A stretch of 64,000 bases of DNA from Neodiprion pinetum (GCF_021155775.2 NC_060234.1:1984001-2048000); one strand, 5' to 3'. Positions 50,301-61,973 are shown, counted from the stretch's first letter. Numbers and translations: made by a program. Notes: generated by a model not told the origin, from the letters alone.

Positions 50301-53300
50301 ACAATTTTAATTAATATTCACAGATTGTTGTTGTATTGGGAAAGATTTGTAGGATCCAGATAATTAAAAAACAAGATCAAAACGAGTTGAAAAAATTATT
50401 TTTACGCAGTTGTCCATAATTTTAAAAAACGTCGCAATCATTATCAAAGTCCGCAAAAAAAAAAACTGTAATGCTTTTTCGAGCTGTAACAACGATATAA
50501 AAAATCGCGGACGAAATCCACGCGATTAGGGTTCAGATCTTGGTCGAATTGACGTGGTGACGTATTATAAAAAAATAAAGCAACAAATGTTGCATTATCA
50601 GCGTGTGAAATTAAGGAGCAATATTGTTCGATCTTTATTTCGTCAAACGGGACTCAACGAGATCGATATCGATTCTTGAACGACCCGCAACGTTCGAGAT
50701 TGAGGGTCAATTTTAACGGTTGATTCGCAAGCTCGCCGATAATACGAGTCTGTTATTAACGATACTTGTCCGTCGGTTTTTTAAGACATATCTCTAGGTT
50801 ATGTACAGCACGCGCACACACACACACACGGATGTGTCATAATATCTTGTATACCTTGTTATGCACGCGTTACGATACTTCGTACAATACATGATACGTA
50901 CATGCATCGTATAATAATATAGCTGCAGGTATGTAAAGTCGCGTTTCGCAGCCTATACTTAACATATTTATATAGGTATGTATACGTATATATGTATATG
51001 GGGCATTCCATGACAGCTCGATCAAGATACTGTACGTCGTTGTCTCAGACTGGATTTATAATTTTTTTGTTCGTATGAAAGTTGATGACGAAAAACTCGA
51101 ATCGCAATTATTTTCAGAATTTTTCGTTGCCCAGCTTATCTGAAGCATGGTTTAAAAAACTCGATACCGAGAAAATCCACTGTCTAAAATCTGAAAAAAA
51201 TCAGAACTATCTTGTGAGGTATGAAAAAAGAAAATTTTTACACCTATTTTTAGCGTTCATCGTTATCGTCAAAAATGCAATCGAACGATGATAATTTGAT
51301 ATTTTTTCATTATTCTTATTGATCTCTTGAAGTTGTGAAATCACCGTCTTCTAAAGGTTTTTCTGAATTTTCAAAGTTTTTCAATCGTACTTGAGATACC
51401 CTGGGTCGAAAGATTGTGAAAATTAATTGCATTGCGCGTTTTTCATCGTATACTTTTATAGAAAAAAATCATAAACTCAATCTGAGACATCGATGTAAAA
51501 TCTTGATCGAGATTTCATGGAATGCTCCATATGCATGTATGTACAGTTGTATATCATTCACCCCGCATGGTTATCTACGCGTGTATTTGTGCACGAGGAA
51601 ATTTAACGCAAACGTCAACGCTCAATTATTCAAATTATCCGATCCTCCGGCGCACTTTATACTCCACTACCGTAGTTCTTACCCTTCTCATTTTCTCCTT
51701 TCACCATTACTTTTAGCGATCGTTTTCCCTGGGGCTGACAGGGTTGGTAGATAGTCTATTGGATACATCGTGTTATACGTATCACGATACGTAATACGGT
51801 ATTAAACTAGCGTCGACTTTGAAAGATTTTACACTCAAGGCTTGTGTTTATGATGGGTAATATACAGGATTAATAATCGGATAATTTGGGGAATTTTCCA
51901 GAATTTTTCAAGAATTTTCAAACCGTTTGAACAACGTTTTAGTTGACAAAATAATATATAATACCCAATAATGTGTAATAAAATAATGTATAATACCCAA
52001 TGATAATTATGACGGTAATAATAGTAATAATAATAATAACAATATCAACATTCAAGCCCTGAGAAGTAGCAGAATTTTCCTCGAGCGATTTCGAGCACGT
52101 TTTCGGAATTATCACGCGACTGTCCAGCCATATTTTACATCGTTAGTGTCATACAATTATAATGAGATAAATAATAACAAGAACAACAACAATCATCGAG
52201 TTATATCTTTAAATATTCCTACTTCTTGATAATATTGTTTAGTAACACGTTCCCCATCGAACAGATAAAAAAATGAATTTCTAAACGTTAGAGGGTGTAG
52301 ATGATGATAATAATAATAGTAATAAATAATTAATTAAGGGTGCAAAGTTAACGGAAATTTCGAGAGTCGTTCTCTTTTGTAAAGTGAGATAATTTTTTTT
52401 TTTCACTCGCTTATCTTTGTCAACGAAAGTGTATACATGTGTACAACGTTTTACTTGTGTATCATTAACGGTGTCTATTATTATATACCTTATACAGGCA
52501 AGTGTCTCGTAACACCTGCACACCTCTTCAAGCAAGTGAGCAAAGTGAGAAAAGGGAGAAAAAAGGGAGAAAAGGGGAGAGCGGCTCCTTTCAACTTGTT
52601 TTAAATAATCTGACAGCAGGAGTGAGAGAGGCGTACGTTTTAAGGGGTGAGGGTGAGACGAGAGAGGGGGGAGGGAAATACTGTCTGAGACGTAGATTAG
52701 GCATTTGTAGGTACTCCATAAATAATGCATATAGCATACAGTAATTCCCCTCTGTATACGTATATATGTATGTATATTGTATATACATATATATTATAGG
52801 GGCCCACGGGTTAAGGAGGTGAAGGTGAGAGGGAGGGGGGAAAAAAGAAAAGAAAGGAGAATGTGAAAAACGGGAAGGAAAAGTGAAGGGGGGGGGAGTG
52901 AAAAGATAAGAGGAAAATAAGAGGGTCGCTGGTGAGGGCGCGCAATGAAATCGAATGATCGTGGAATTATTATTATTATTATTATTGTTGTTGTTGTTGT
53001 TAGTTGGAGAGGGTGAAAAAAATAAGAGGAATTGAAAAGAAAGAGAGAGAGAGAGAGAAATTGTTAAAAAATGTCTATCGGTTGTACGTATAATATATAT
53101 AATGTATTTATCAGAGGAGTTGACTACGATCGTATTTGGAAGGAAAATAAAAAAAAAAAAAGAAAATAAAAGCAGGGTGAATTGGAAAGGGAAGGGAAAA
53201 TAAAACGAATTGAAGAATACGAAATTAAGGCAGTGTCACGTAAAAGAGTCCGATGTACCTATTCTGAATACGTAAAAAGGTTATGTATTCGGTATGTACA

Positions 53301-53336
53301 AGTATTTCTCGAATTTCCATGTCGGTGCCTGCTTGT

Positions 53337-53373
<37 letters not shown>

Positions 53374-55665
53374 TTGCTCTTCTTTTTTCTCCCCCATCTG
53401 TCACGGAAGAACGTTGACGAAAATGAATTTTGATCAATTTTATCGATGTTAATTAACAAATGAATTGCATTTTTTTCTATATCGTGATTGAAAATGTATA
53501 TTTTAATTCAACTTTGTATTTGTTTCGTGTTTTTTTTTTCTCATCTATGTAGAGAAATGAAAAGACTAAAAAAAAAAATATGAAACAATATTGGAATGCT
53601 TTGCACATTTGGAGCAACGATATAAAAAATCTTGGACCAAATTTAAGAGAGTCAAGTTCAGGTCCTAGTTGAATTAACCGTGGAATGCCCCATATATACG
53701 TATCGGGTTATGTAACGGTTCGTATTAAGCATCGGATATGAATGTCAGATATCGTGTACAGGCATGTTTTACATACTGGGCGAGGTCGTAATGACCGGTG
53801 AAATTCATCAAAGTGACTTATTCGAGGCGGGGCGTGAAAATTGCTTGTTAAAAAGTCAATGGAAAAGGTAACGCGACTGACAATAATTTACACATGGAAT
53901 AAAAAAAAAAAAAAAACAAAAGGAAAAGTAACGCGTATACAGAGATAACCGGAAACACGTTTCATTAAACAATATTTTTCTGTCTAAATTAAGTGCAGCC
54001 CTGTTTTTTTTTTTTTTGTTTTCCTCCTCTTCACGACAACTGATTTTATCTAAATTTTAACGTTAAATTTTTTTTAACCGTTGAAAACACATCCAGTCAA
54101 TGGCCGATCCGAATTGCGATTATCATACTGCGTAAATAATTCGTACAGTACGCTGTAATTCTTTAATATGAATAATACACAATGTAATCTGTAAGGCTTG
54201 AATTTTTTGAAAATAAAAACAAAAAAAGAAACAACATTCAGAGAAAACTCGGGAGTTTTTTGGTTTTTCTCGTTTTTCCTTCCACTTCTTCCGGTACGAT
54301 CTATTTTTTAGGTATAGAAACTCTGGGTGCACATTTTTTTGTTTTTTTTTTTCACCCTTCGCGCACATTTTGAACAAAATTGGAAGGAAGTTTGTCCTCC
54401 CTTGTGTTTCAGAAAAAAAAGAAAAAAAATTTATAAAGTTGAAAAATCAACCGATCGCGATCTTCCGCGTAACGTAAAACGCTCTTTTTTTCTCAAAATC
54501 TTTCTTTTGACCCGAACAAACTTTTTATGGGGGTTCAATGGTGGAAAATGTAAATGTTTTTTTTTTTTCTCCCAAAACATCCTGCTCTATGCGTACATAC
54601 AGACCGATGTGTACATGTTATACATGCAGCCGTATGTATGTTTGAAATGTTATAACGCGTAACCGAAGGGGCGAATAGACGCCGCATCGCTTCGGGGCTT
54701 AATAAGGAAGTGCGGAGAGCATCCGTTATTGGCTCGATGTATATACATATTCGAAATCCAATGTAATCCGGCGATAGGTTCGCAACGTACAAACGTTCTG
54801 AAAAGTTACGCTCGATTTTCATTTTTCTATCCCTTTTCGTCCCTCGTCGACGTGATTAATTTCGAACAGTGTTTTTTCCGTCCGTGGACACTTGTTTCTT
54901 TTTTTATTTCTACGACGTGGAAAAATTTTAATTTTTTCTCACGATTTGCGATTTCGGTGATTGCGTTTTGTTGTTTTTTTTTTTTATGTTTCTTTTTTTT
55001 TTTTTTACCCTCTTGTACCGCTGATCGATGAAACACATCCCTCGATTGTACGAAATTACGAATACAACGCGGTTCGCGATTAGTTTGACGGTGTTGCATT
55101 TATTTCCATAATTGCGCGAATGTGAAATATTTAAATTGAGGAAATGTTTGCCACTTTCGTCAAATGTTGTACATCGCGCATGGGTGTGAAATCTAAATTC
55201 GAGGCAATTTCAAAGGTCGTACGGAAATCGCGTTGCGGAGTAAGGTGGAGGAGGCTTCGGCACTCGGGCCTATATTCAATATTTCAGGGGTCTCTCCTCT
55301 CCTCTCCTCTCCTCTCCTATACTCTCTGTTCCTCCTTCGTATCCTCGCCCTCTTCTACTTCATACTGTAAACTAATTACTTGTGGGAAACGCTGCCGCTG
55401 CGCCCCCGAGGGTGGCGAAAAATTAAGGGGGAGGAACAAAAAACACGTATTTTCTCTGAACCGAAACTATGGTGTCGAATATTGACTTTCTCACGTTGTA
55501 GTTTCAACGCGTGCAAAAGTTAAAAAACATGCTGCAAAATGCGTGAAATACCAATGATTTCCGAAATATGAGGAAAAAAGAAAAAATGAAATTGTTTTCA
55601 ACGTCACAATTTCGAAAAACTAAAAATATCGTACGACGAGATATGTTTCATTTTGTGTTTGTTTC

Positions 55666-55696
<31 letters not shown>

Positions 55697-55816
55697 GCAA
55701 TACTTGTTTTTCTTTTTCTTACCCGTTTGTCGTTGCGTCGAAAACGTCGTTGTAATCCTCGTCGGTTACGTAATCCTGGACACCCGGATCCAGGTCTTCG
55801 GCGTCCATGTTACCGC
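25753..55816 (-). CDS. Ror: Ror-family receptor tyrosine kinase (partial at the 5' end)
   Basis: Single-pass receptor for Wnt-type ligands (Wnt5a-ROR in vertebrates). Thirteen phase-matched exons found: 55816-55723, 49532-49322, 49106-48953, 30786-30705, 29654-29414, 28980-28856, 28744-28182, 28108-27872, 27787-27654, 27567-27351, 27254-26913, 26824-26556 and 26469-25753. They encode about 1127 residues. Order: acidic segment (DAEDLDPGVQDYVTDEDYND), Ig domain, Pro/Ser-rich linker, Frizzled CRD, kringle, transmembrane helix, kinase, Ser/Asn/Gln-rich tail. The first exon here begins inside a codon (GC completing a phase-1 codon) and no signal peptide is seen, so the 5' exon or exons lie upstream, probably beyond 64,000. 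The intron between the kinase exons (26825-26912) is GC-AG. Which insect paralogue (Ror or Nrk-type) this is cannot be settled from the window; the Ig domain supports a Ror1-like ancestral form. Confidence 0.93.
27654..28108 (-). CDS. Ror: Ror exons 8-9: kringle and transmembrane segment
   Basis: Exon 28108-27872 is a complete kringle: CYWGTGQSYRGVANHSAYGK, CLLW, GRHSYCRNPGSRESQPWCFV, and FCNIPKC. Exon 27787-27654 gives the membrane helix (IYALVGVVLTSGFIVIIIC), followed by a Cys- and Arg/Lys-rich stop-transfer stretch (CCCYKSRKSRRQ). The kringle exon donor (TGCG|GTTGGT) is weak but is the only one in phase 1 matching the next exon. Confidence 0.92.
28182..28980 (-). CDS. Ror: Ror exons 6-7: Frizzled-type cysteine-rich domain with long insertion
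   Basis: Exon 28980-28856 starts LYLGKVCADFVGNHSVYV; exon 28744-28182 continues STCERYAKPSLCFSAFAIC and, later, RICREECEILENELC, PLLECSDLPPDGTPEAADC. Family cysteines are in place. Between AIC and RIC lie 104 residues (28366-28677) where vertebrate RORs have about 12. The insert is hydrophilic, contains an acidic patch (DDTDGEDNLND) and an RRKR basic motif at 28507-28518. No stop interrupts it and no credible intron removes it. Confidence 0.9.
29414..30786 (-). CDS. Ror: Ror exons 4-5: Pro/Ser-rich linker between Ig and CRD
   Basis: Exon 30786-30705 is a small 82-nt exon found by reading phase: it must start with two bases after a phase-1 donor and end phase 2, and it does (acceptor TTTCAG, donor GTGAGA). 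It encodes a Gly/Pro-rich segment ending in HFPDLLDG. Exon 29654-29414 encodes about 80 residues rich in Ser, Pro and Thr (DIFPPSPQPTSSQSSTVD) and ends at GGTCE, the CRD entrance. Confidence 0.78.
29873..30655. repeat. Low-complexity DNA in a Ror intron, with (ACT)n
   Basis: This intron holds T-rich runs, TTG/TTA triplets and, at 30277-30352, an imperfect (ACT)n tract. The Thr- or Leu-run frames here are repeat translations, not genes. Confidence 0.8.
32040..32062. repeat. (TC)n microsatellite
   Basis: About 11 CT units, followed by a short TA run. Confidence 0.85.
33267..33310. repeat. (TA)n microsatellite
   Basis: About 22 uninterrupted TA units; the longest dinucleotide tract in the window. 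Confidence 0.95.
33735..34274. repeat. MITE-like element, family 2 (left end degraded)
   Basis: The right end (inverse GGGAAATTCCATGCGAACCC, at about 34255-34274) matches that of the element at 56727-57383. Internal segments such as TTTTGAGAATTTTC-type and CCGTTTGAACAA-type sequence are shared with that element and with a fragment at 51890-51945. I cannot recognise a matching left terminus. Confidence 0.5.
35150..35470. repeat. Dispersed repeat, copy 1
   Basis: Shares AATATCGAGTTTTCC, ATTCGTAGAATT and TACGTTCT-type blocks, in the same order and orientation, with 58505-58755. About 250-320 bp, AT-rich, with no coding capacity. Confidence 0.5.
39305..39669. repeat. MITE-like foldback, family 1 relative
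   Basis: ATTCCACGTGAAATTTG with following CACGTAGGGACCTCG (39309 onward) is matched by the inverse at the other end (ATTTGACGTGGAATGCACC, ending 39669). The arms continue for more than 100 bp with moderate divergence, including GTTGCAACCCA. Total about 365 bp. Confidence 0.65.
41313..41342. repeat. (CT)n microsatellite
   Basis: About 14 CT units, preceded by C/T-rich sequence. Confidence 0.9.
43125..43153. repeat. (TTC)n microsatellite
   Basis: About nine TTC units; the Leu-run frame across it is not a gene. Confidence 0.9.
45268..45329. repeat. Short tandem repeat (11-bp unit)
   Basis: GGTTCAATTGG repeats about 2.5 times at 45288-45316 and is framed by two copies of TGATTGGCGCTT (45268 and 45318). 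Confidence 0.7.
45821..46090 (-). pseudogene. Degenerate COX7A-like sequence
   Basis: The minus-strand frame reads KPCIIPVT..., then KTLKVKYFRDVRKIQRQ, KDNQ, GPMDT and a hydrophobic stretch TVWSTATVCLTMLGIE before its stop. This order resembles insect cytochrome c oxidase subunit 7A-like proteins (YFRDV..IQ..FQ, KGGPMD, then a membrane helix), but the conserved PVHLKGG core is not readable. I judge it a decayed, probably retrocopied relic within the Ror intron. The identification is from memory of the family and is weak. Confidence 0.3.
48953..49532 (-). CDS. Ror: Ror exons 2-3: Ig-like domain
   Basis: Two phase-0-joined exons (49532-49322 and 49106-48953). They give VNMRCEVVGDPPPKKIRWYKN for the first Cys and Trp strand and LKITRLDVMDTGYYSCRANND for the second Cys, a typical C2-type Ig domain. 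It lies 18 kb upstream of the rest of the receptor. Join to the 55.7-kb exon is GG|A, preserving frame. Confidence 0.92.
49916..50562. repeat. MITE-like foldback, family 1
   Basis: Starts GGGGCATTCCACCTACTC. Inside, TTTGGTCCATGATTTTTTA (left) faces the inverse TAAAAAATCGCGGACGAAA (right), with GTTGTTGTTCCA/TGTAACAACGA-type pairing beyond. Right end near 50562. Length about 650 bp. Confidence 0.65.
51000..51528. repeat. MITE-like foldback, family 1, best-preserved ends
   Basis: Left end GGGGCATTCCATGACAGCTC and on through GATCAAGAT. Right end is the inverse, GATCGAGATTTCATGGAATG ending CTCC at 51528. Arms continue into GTCTCAGA/TCTGAGAC. Length 529 bp with no coding frame. Confidence 0.75.
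52967..53001. repeat. (TTA)n(TTG)n compound microsatellite
   Basis: TTA units pass directly into TTG units. Confidence 0.9.
53334..53372. repeat. (TTTA)n microsatellite
   Basis: Nine or so TTTA units in an otherwise A/T-rich stretch. Confidence 0.9.
53560..53691. repeat. Half of a family 1 MITE-like element
   Basis: The right end TGGAATGCCCC at 53681-53691 and the internal ACGATATAAAAAATCTTGGACC match the right arm of the element at 49916-50562. I see no partner left end, so this looks like a solo or truncated copy. Confidence 0.5.
55291..55318. repeat. (CTCCT)n microsatellite
   Basis: About five CTCCT units. Confidence 0.85.
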
Positions 55817-56726
55817 CTGAAATTATAGGGGAAGAAATATCTTGTTATTTGCACACTGCTTTGTTCGTCATTACGTATACGATACGAGAATGCAAGATTT
55901 CGAGTTTTCTTTTTCTTTAACGAGTGTGACGTACATTATTATACGACAAATATGTATATATATATATATGTATAGGTACGAACAACGCGAGAGCAATTTT
56001 TATTAACTTTTTATAAAACTTGTGTACACACGTGATAATATCTATTCACGTCATATATAGATTTTTTTTATTTCTTCTTCTTGACAAGTTTTCATGTCAC
56101 GTGATACACGCATTTCGTGTAACATAATCTTTTTATTTTTTTTTTATTTTTCACCTCTTACAGGTATAATTATGTATCGAAAGATGATAAATTATCGACT
56201 AATATTATGTATATAACTACAGTATTTACATGTATTATACACATATATCGATTTTTAAGTGCAGGTGGTAAAATGTCAACGTTGACATTAATTAAGGAGT
56301 TACTTTATAACGATCACTTTACTTTCATGTATATATATATATGGTGTTATATGTACAGGAATATATAATTTACACCTATAATTAATTTGACAAGCGAGAA
56401 ACAACGCGTTACGTGACGAGCGAGTTATTATAATATATCTATTTATAAATACACACGTCAGTATATATGTATACATAAATTAAGATGCTGTTAACGATTT
56501 AAATGAGAAAGGTGACCGAAAATTAATTAATGAGACGCGATGTTGGACCTAATGATGTATACATCCATATACTTAATACGTATATAATTATACAAATCCC
56601 GATCATCGTATAAGATGATAATCACTTGAAACCGTACAATACATTATGTATAAAATTGTTCTTCCGTTTCAAATACTGAATCATACATTATATACGTGTT
56701 TGAGCTTAATCAATCATCTCTATATA

Positions 56727-57383
56727 TGGCGAATTTCATGATATTCCATGATATTGAGAATTCTGATATTGTTTAAAATTTGTCTTGCAATTGTCGCAAC
56801 TCTGAAACAGTACCCTGTGTTTTTTTCAGATTTTTTTATTCAAGTGCTCAATTATTTATAAATTCTTTGAGTGGTTTTGAAAAGAACCTTTTTTAATTTT
56901 ACTCAAAAAATTGTATTGAGAAACTGTATTTTATATTCGAAATATTTCAAAACCGGGTTCATGATGGGCCGATTTTTTCTCACTGTTTTTTCAGCACTTT
57001 CAATTTTTTTGGTTAACTGAAACATTGATTAAACGGTATGAAAATTCTCAACTTTTTATTGAAACCGATCTAGAAATGTTCCAAGTGAAAAATAAAAGTT
57101 TTGAGAATTTTCACACCGTTTGAACAATATCTTGGTTGGTTGAAAAAAAATTAGAGGTAATAGAAAAATAAATTAACCTGATCTTGAAATTTTTGGATAA
57201 GAATATTTAGATAATTTAAAAAAAATCACGTAAAATATTCATAAACAATTAACCAACTGAATAAAAAATGTGAAAAAATTCCGAGTAATCTTTCAGATTT
57301 TGGACAATTGCAGAAAATTTTTTGAAGATAATCGAAAAATGGTGAGGTCCAGACTTCGGTTGGATTCGCATGGTGTTCTCTCC
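56727..57383. repeat. MITE-like foldback, family 2
   Basis: Left part CTTGCAATTGTC, TTTTTATTCA and TTAATTATTTATAAAT-type segments face the inverse on the right (GACAATTGCAG, TGAATAAAAAAT, AACAATTAACC). The right end inverse begins GGAGAGAACACCATGCGAAT, related to that of 33735-34274. About 660 bp. Confidence 0.6.
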
Positions 57384-58504
57384 ACACGTATGATAGGAAA
57401 GCAAATTTTTCTTCCTTACTAATATCGTCTTCACGATATAACAATTTAGAAATATGAAAGTTTATATGGGTTTTTCATAGATTTTCTCATCTCACTTATA
57501 CCCGATTTTATCCAGCGTACTATCTTGTCGGGCACATCTGCGTTTTATATTCCTACACATGTTCAGTGTATTAATATACCAATATACTAATACACACACA
57601 CACACGTATATATATGTATAGACTATATATATATAACCTTTTATATGCAGAGAGCGGATTTCGCGACAGATTTGGTAATGTAATATTGCATGCGGGGGAA
57701 AAGCTTTCAGGGATTTTGCAAGCTGTCGTTGCAGGTGCAAGTGTGATAAATGAAAGAAAGGATCCAACCAACCTTTTCATATTTTCGCCAAATGCGGTAT
57801 ATATATACGTATATATACATATATATGTGTGTGTATGTATGTCCTTTACCGTTCCGTTGACTTTTCATTCATTTTCTCACTCTGCAAGCTTTTGCAATTT
57901 TTTCATACGCAGCCCCGCTTTCATTTCGAATTCAGTTAGACGTAAAGCTTTTTGCCCCGCGTAGTCGTTTCTTTTATTTCATTTTTTTTTCCTTCTTCCT
58001 TTCTCTCTCTCATACGTGACCGCGTGTCGAATGGCATAAGGTTGTAAACGACACCTTAAGTCTACGACCTTCTGCTACGAATTCAACCGTAAAACCTATG
58101 ACCTATTTTAAAAAATTTTTTTTTTAAAACCATTTTGGAGTCGAGTATAAATTCAACAAGTAAAATAAAAAGGTCGCACGGGCTGCCAGATGACACGAAC
58201 TTTTGGTACTGTGGAAAAATTGAAAAAAAATAATCTACTACGATTATCGCGTGAGAATTATTATTGTTATTTTTATCATTCCGATAATTGACGATAATTT
58301 GGATAATCGGCGTTCAGAAAATTGGACATCATCACCGTCTAATTTTATTAATTTCAATTCTTTGTGCGTTTTGGCAGTTTTTAGAACTTTTGTGAACGGA
58401 AATAAAAAAAGGGGTTACGCCCTTTTGGTTTTATCGTCGAATTTTTTTTTTTGACAAGATTGCTGAATATTTGCTCATCTCGATTTACGTACGCGTTTCA
58501 AAGT

Positions 58505-58755
58505 TTTTAGAAGAAACAAAATATCGAGTTTTCCAAGATGTGAAAATCTAATTCGTAGAATTGTCAAAACTTAGAAAATCCAAATACAAAACTATGCAAC
58601 AAAACATAGAACAGCAAAATTTACAATACAATCTATACGATTCCATATTATCGAGACGAATTCAGTCGATTCTAAATTTTGGCATTTTACGTTCTGACTT
58701 TTCGATTTTTGTACTTCTCCATATTTCGACTTTCTACATTTTTCAATTCTAGTGA
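58505..58755. repeat. Dispersed repeat, copy 2
   Basis: Same blocks as 35150-35470, including AATATCGAGTTTTCC near 58520, and TTTTACGTTCT and TACTTCTCCATA near 58690-58725. Confidence 0.5.
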
Positions 58756-59472
58756 AAGTGAAATGTTTGATTATTTGAAAAATTGGATATTATCGCACTT
58801 GTATGTATTTTTTGTTTTTCATCTTGCTGTATTTTTTTTTTGTCTCCAAGAACTTGCAAACGTTTTTAGAAACGGAAAACGCTTTGCCGTGAAATAATCG
58901 AGTTTCACTTATTTCAACGCCGACTGCGGCTGCTGATAATGGCGCCTATCTACAATTTATCTACAGTATGTAGTCGAGTATATACAGTATGTATATTTGA
59001 ATCGCGAAATTTTCAGACCGCATGGCGTGCAAGTTCGCTATTCTTGTCACTCGTTTTCCTTCCTGTCTGCACGCATTGTGTCCGCCTGACACATGCAAAA
59101 AACCGCTTTCGTTTATTCATACGTTCATCCGCTTACTCATTCATTCATTAATTCGTTCGTTCATTCATTCGTTCTCAAGTTACTCGTCGTATCTTCTCGC
59201 ATCTCATTAAATGTTGATCCGTTTACGCGCCCGTCTCTTTATTTATTTATTTTTTTATACCCGATCTAATACATTTTATTTCTTAATAAATCCTGTCTAA
59301 TGAAATACAAATCTCAATCAATATGTTACATCGATTTATTAGATCCACAAAAATTTATTGTATAATTCGATACTTTGATCAAACTTCTTGACAATATTTT
59401 AATCGACGATGAATTTTTTTGTCAATATCCTTGCACAGAATTTTGATGAAATATTTTTTCCCTCTTTTTCAG

Positions 59473-59516
59473 GCTTGCCGGAATACCAGATTCTATTTCA
59501 CCGGGAAAACGGCCTG
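59473..59516 (+). other. Candidate plus-strand microexon
   Basis: Very strong acceptor (CCCTCTTTTTCAG) and donor (CTG|GTGAGT) enclose 44 nt, open in the frames giving LPEYQILFHRENGL or ACRNTRFYFTGKTA. No partner exons or family match are visible, so it may be chance or part of an antisense transcript. Confidence 0.2.
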
Positions 59517-61973
59517 GTGAGTTGATTCGTGTATATTATTATCTTCGTCGTTGTTACTATTGTTGTTGTTGTTATTATTATTATCGTAAAACTTTAAACG
59601 GCTCGTTATGTATACACATATTAAATAATGATATTGTACGCATCGTTATCACTTTAGCATTGCATTATAGTAAATATATAAATTATACCATTACGATATT
59701 TTTCAAAGGGGAAATCTTTGTCAGGATCTTGCAGTAATTTAGCGCCATTCGTTATTGTTACTTTATATCGCTAATCCTCCATTTCAGTCAGCGAACTCAC
59801 TTCTCTTGAATATTATTCCTGTACTTTTCGTGCTTTATTCTACTTCGGTCTCTTCCTGCCCCTTGTTTTTATTTCGTTTTTTTCTTCGCACCAAACGTCA
59901 TCCGATAAATTTCCAATTTTCAACACGTGGGAAAAATTTGCCTTTACACTTTGTATAACTTTGAAAAAATGTGAACGTTTTTTTTATTTATTTATTTATT
60001 TTTTTTTTTCTTTACTTCGAACCTACCGTTCATACTCCTCGTACAGACGGCGTGTGGTTTTCGATGTATACGACATTCATTTCGTTATGTATCCACAGTT
60101 GCCACGTATAGGCGTATACGTGTAATATCATATACGCGCCGTGCTCGTCGGACGGGACGAATTGAGATTATTTAAAACACCGGTATCAACGTCCGCGTCA
60201 TGCCGAATAGATTACCATACGTTGAATTGAACATCAGCTCTTCGCATCTTCGATAGTATTAATAATAACGAAGGTGTAACACATACTTTTGAATAATTTA
60301 CATTTTATTTTCATTCTTTGAATTGTGTTTTTTTTTTTTTCTTTTCTTTTCCTTTCTTTTTCTTTTTTATTGTTTTCTCAAGTTTTTGGTTTTCTTTTAC
60401 GAAGCGGTACGCGCGTATAAATCGGTCGTAACGCGATGCCCCGTTTTTTTTTTTTGAATATCGTCGAACATATTTATTTACAGGCACAAAGAAACGAATA
60501 AAAATAAAATCACGATATAACGCGATTTGGTATTTATTATTAACATTGTTATTTGTTAGTTAACATCGAAGATACGTTTAATGTAACAATTTATAACGTG
60601 GTAGCGGTGATAGATGTAGATGCGTTATTAATACAATAATGTTTTATTTTCCTTATTCGTTTATTTATAGATTCGTTTAGTTTTTAAAAGTTAAACATTC
60701 GTATCTTTTCACATTTTCATTAAACGGTAATCGTCGTTTTGTTATCAACTATTAAATATTATCACAGGCGTAAGGTATGTGAAAACAAAAAATGTAGTTG
60801 CTGCTGTCTCGTGTGTAATAATCTTCTATTCAGCGATTCATTTTTCTCTTCTTCCTCGCGCTATAAATATTCATGGGATTATTGCCTTGTGATTTTTCTC
60901 TATTGAAATTGAACCAGCTGCGATCAATTTTTGTTGTTTATTATACGGTACCTATAACGCGCATGTAATTCGAGTATATGTGTATTATACCTATATATTT
61001 ATTATACTGTTACATTCGTTCTCAGCTTATGTAAATGTAAATGTATAATGTAGGTACAATATGGTTACGATTTAGGTATAAGACTGGCTTTGTTTTTTAT
61101 TTTTATTTTCATAAATTACGATTGATATCGGACGTGTTTTAACGGATGTAGGTATACGAAGGTATAGCAATAATAAACAAGACTGGATAGCCGATTGCCA
61201 CATTCAAAGCGGGATAAATTTTAAGTCGTTGTGTGCGTAACTTGTATAGATTTGATCGTAGTAAAAGACGATGAGCAGAGAAAACAATTTATCACCTTTA
61301 ACCCGTTTAGTAACAGTGAGATTCTCGGCTTCCCACATTAAAAATTTTCGTGTCCCAGCCTTAATTGTCACGGTTTTTTTGGAATTGTAAATGATTTTTT
61401 GTTACTTCGTGTAACCCCCAAAAACCCCCGAGTAACAAGTTTCGGCTAGGATCGTCGAATTTTTATAGTTCCTTCGATTTTACATCCGCCATATTGATCC
61501 GCCGTCTTGGATTTTGAAATTATCAAATTCAGAGTTCAGATTCGTGATAGGCGACACCAAAAACCCTCGGGTAACAAAATTCAGGCTAAAATATTGAGTC
61601 GAGAAATGTTGGACTGAAATGGTTAATCAAGACCGATCGTGACCTGAAGACCTCTCTCTCTCTCTCTCTTACACTTTTCAATTTGCATTTTGTTTTTTAC
61701 ACATCGTATAAGAAATATCTTTAATCCAAGGTGCAAAAAAGTTCCTAGTTTTCGCGCGGCTAAATTCCAATATGTCATCTTGTCAGTCAGGATGGATGGG
61801 GTTAATTGTTTCATCGACCTTTCAACCGAAGGGGATATTATAAAAGTGTTTTTGTTACTCAAGTTTTTTTTAATTTCACATTATATATGACATAGGTTCG
61901 TCGGATGGTTAATTTGAAAAAATAATACAACTTATTTACACGATCCTTGAATAGACTTCTCTGTATATTACAT

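Larger units (their letters stand above)
49533..55722. other. 6.2-kb Ror intron, repeat-rich
   Basis: Holds at least three family 1 foldbacks or halves (49916-50562, 51000-51528, about 53560-53691), a family 2 fragment (51890-51945) and several microsatellites. No gene on either strand is supported. Confidence 0.55.
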
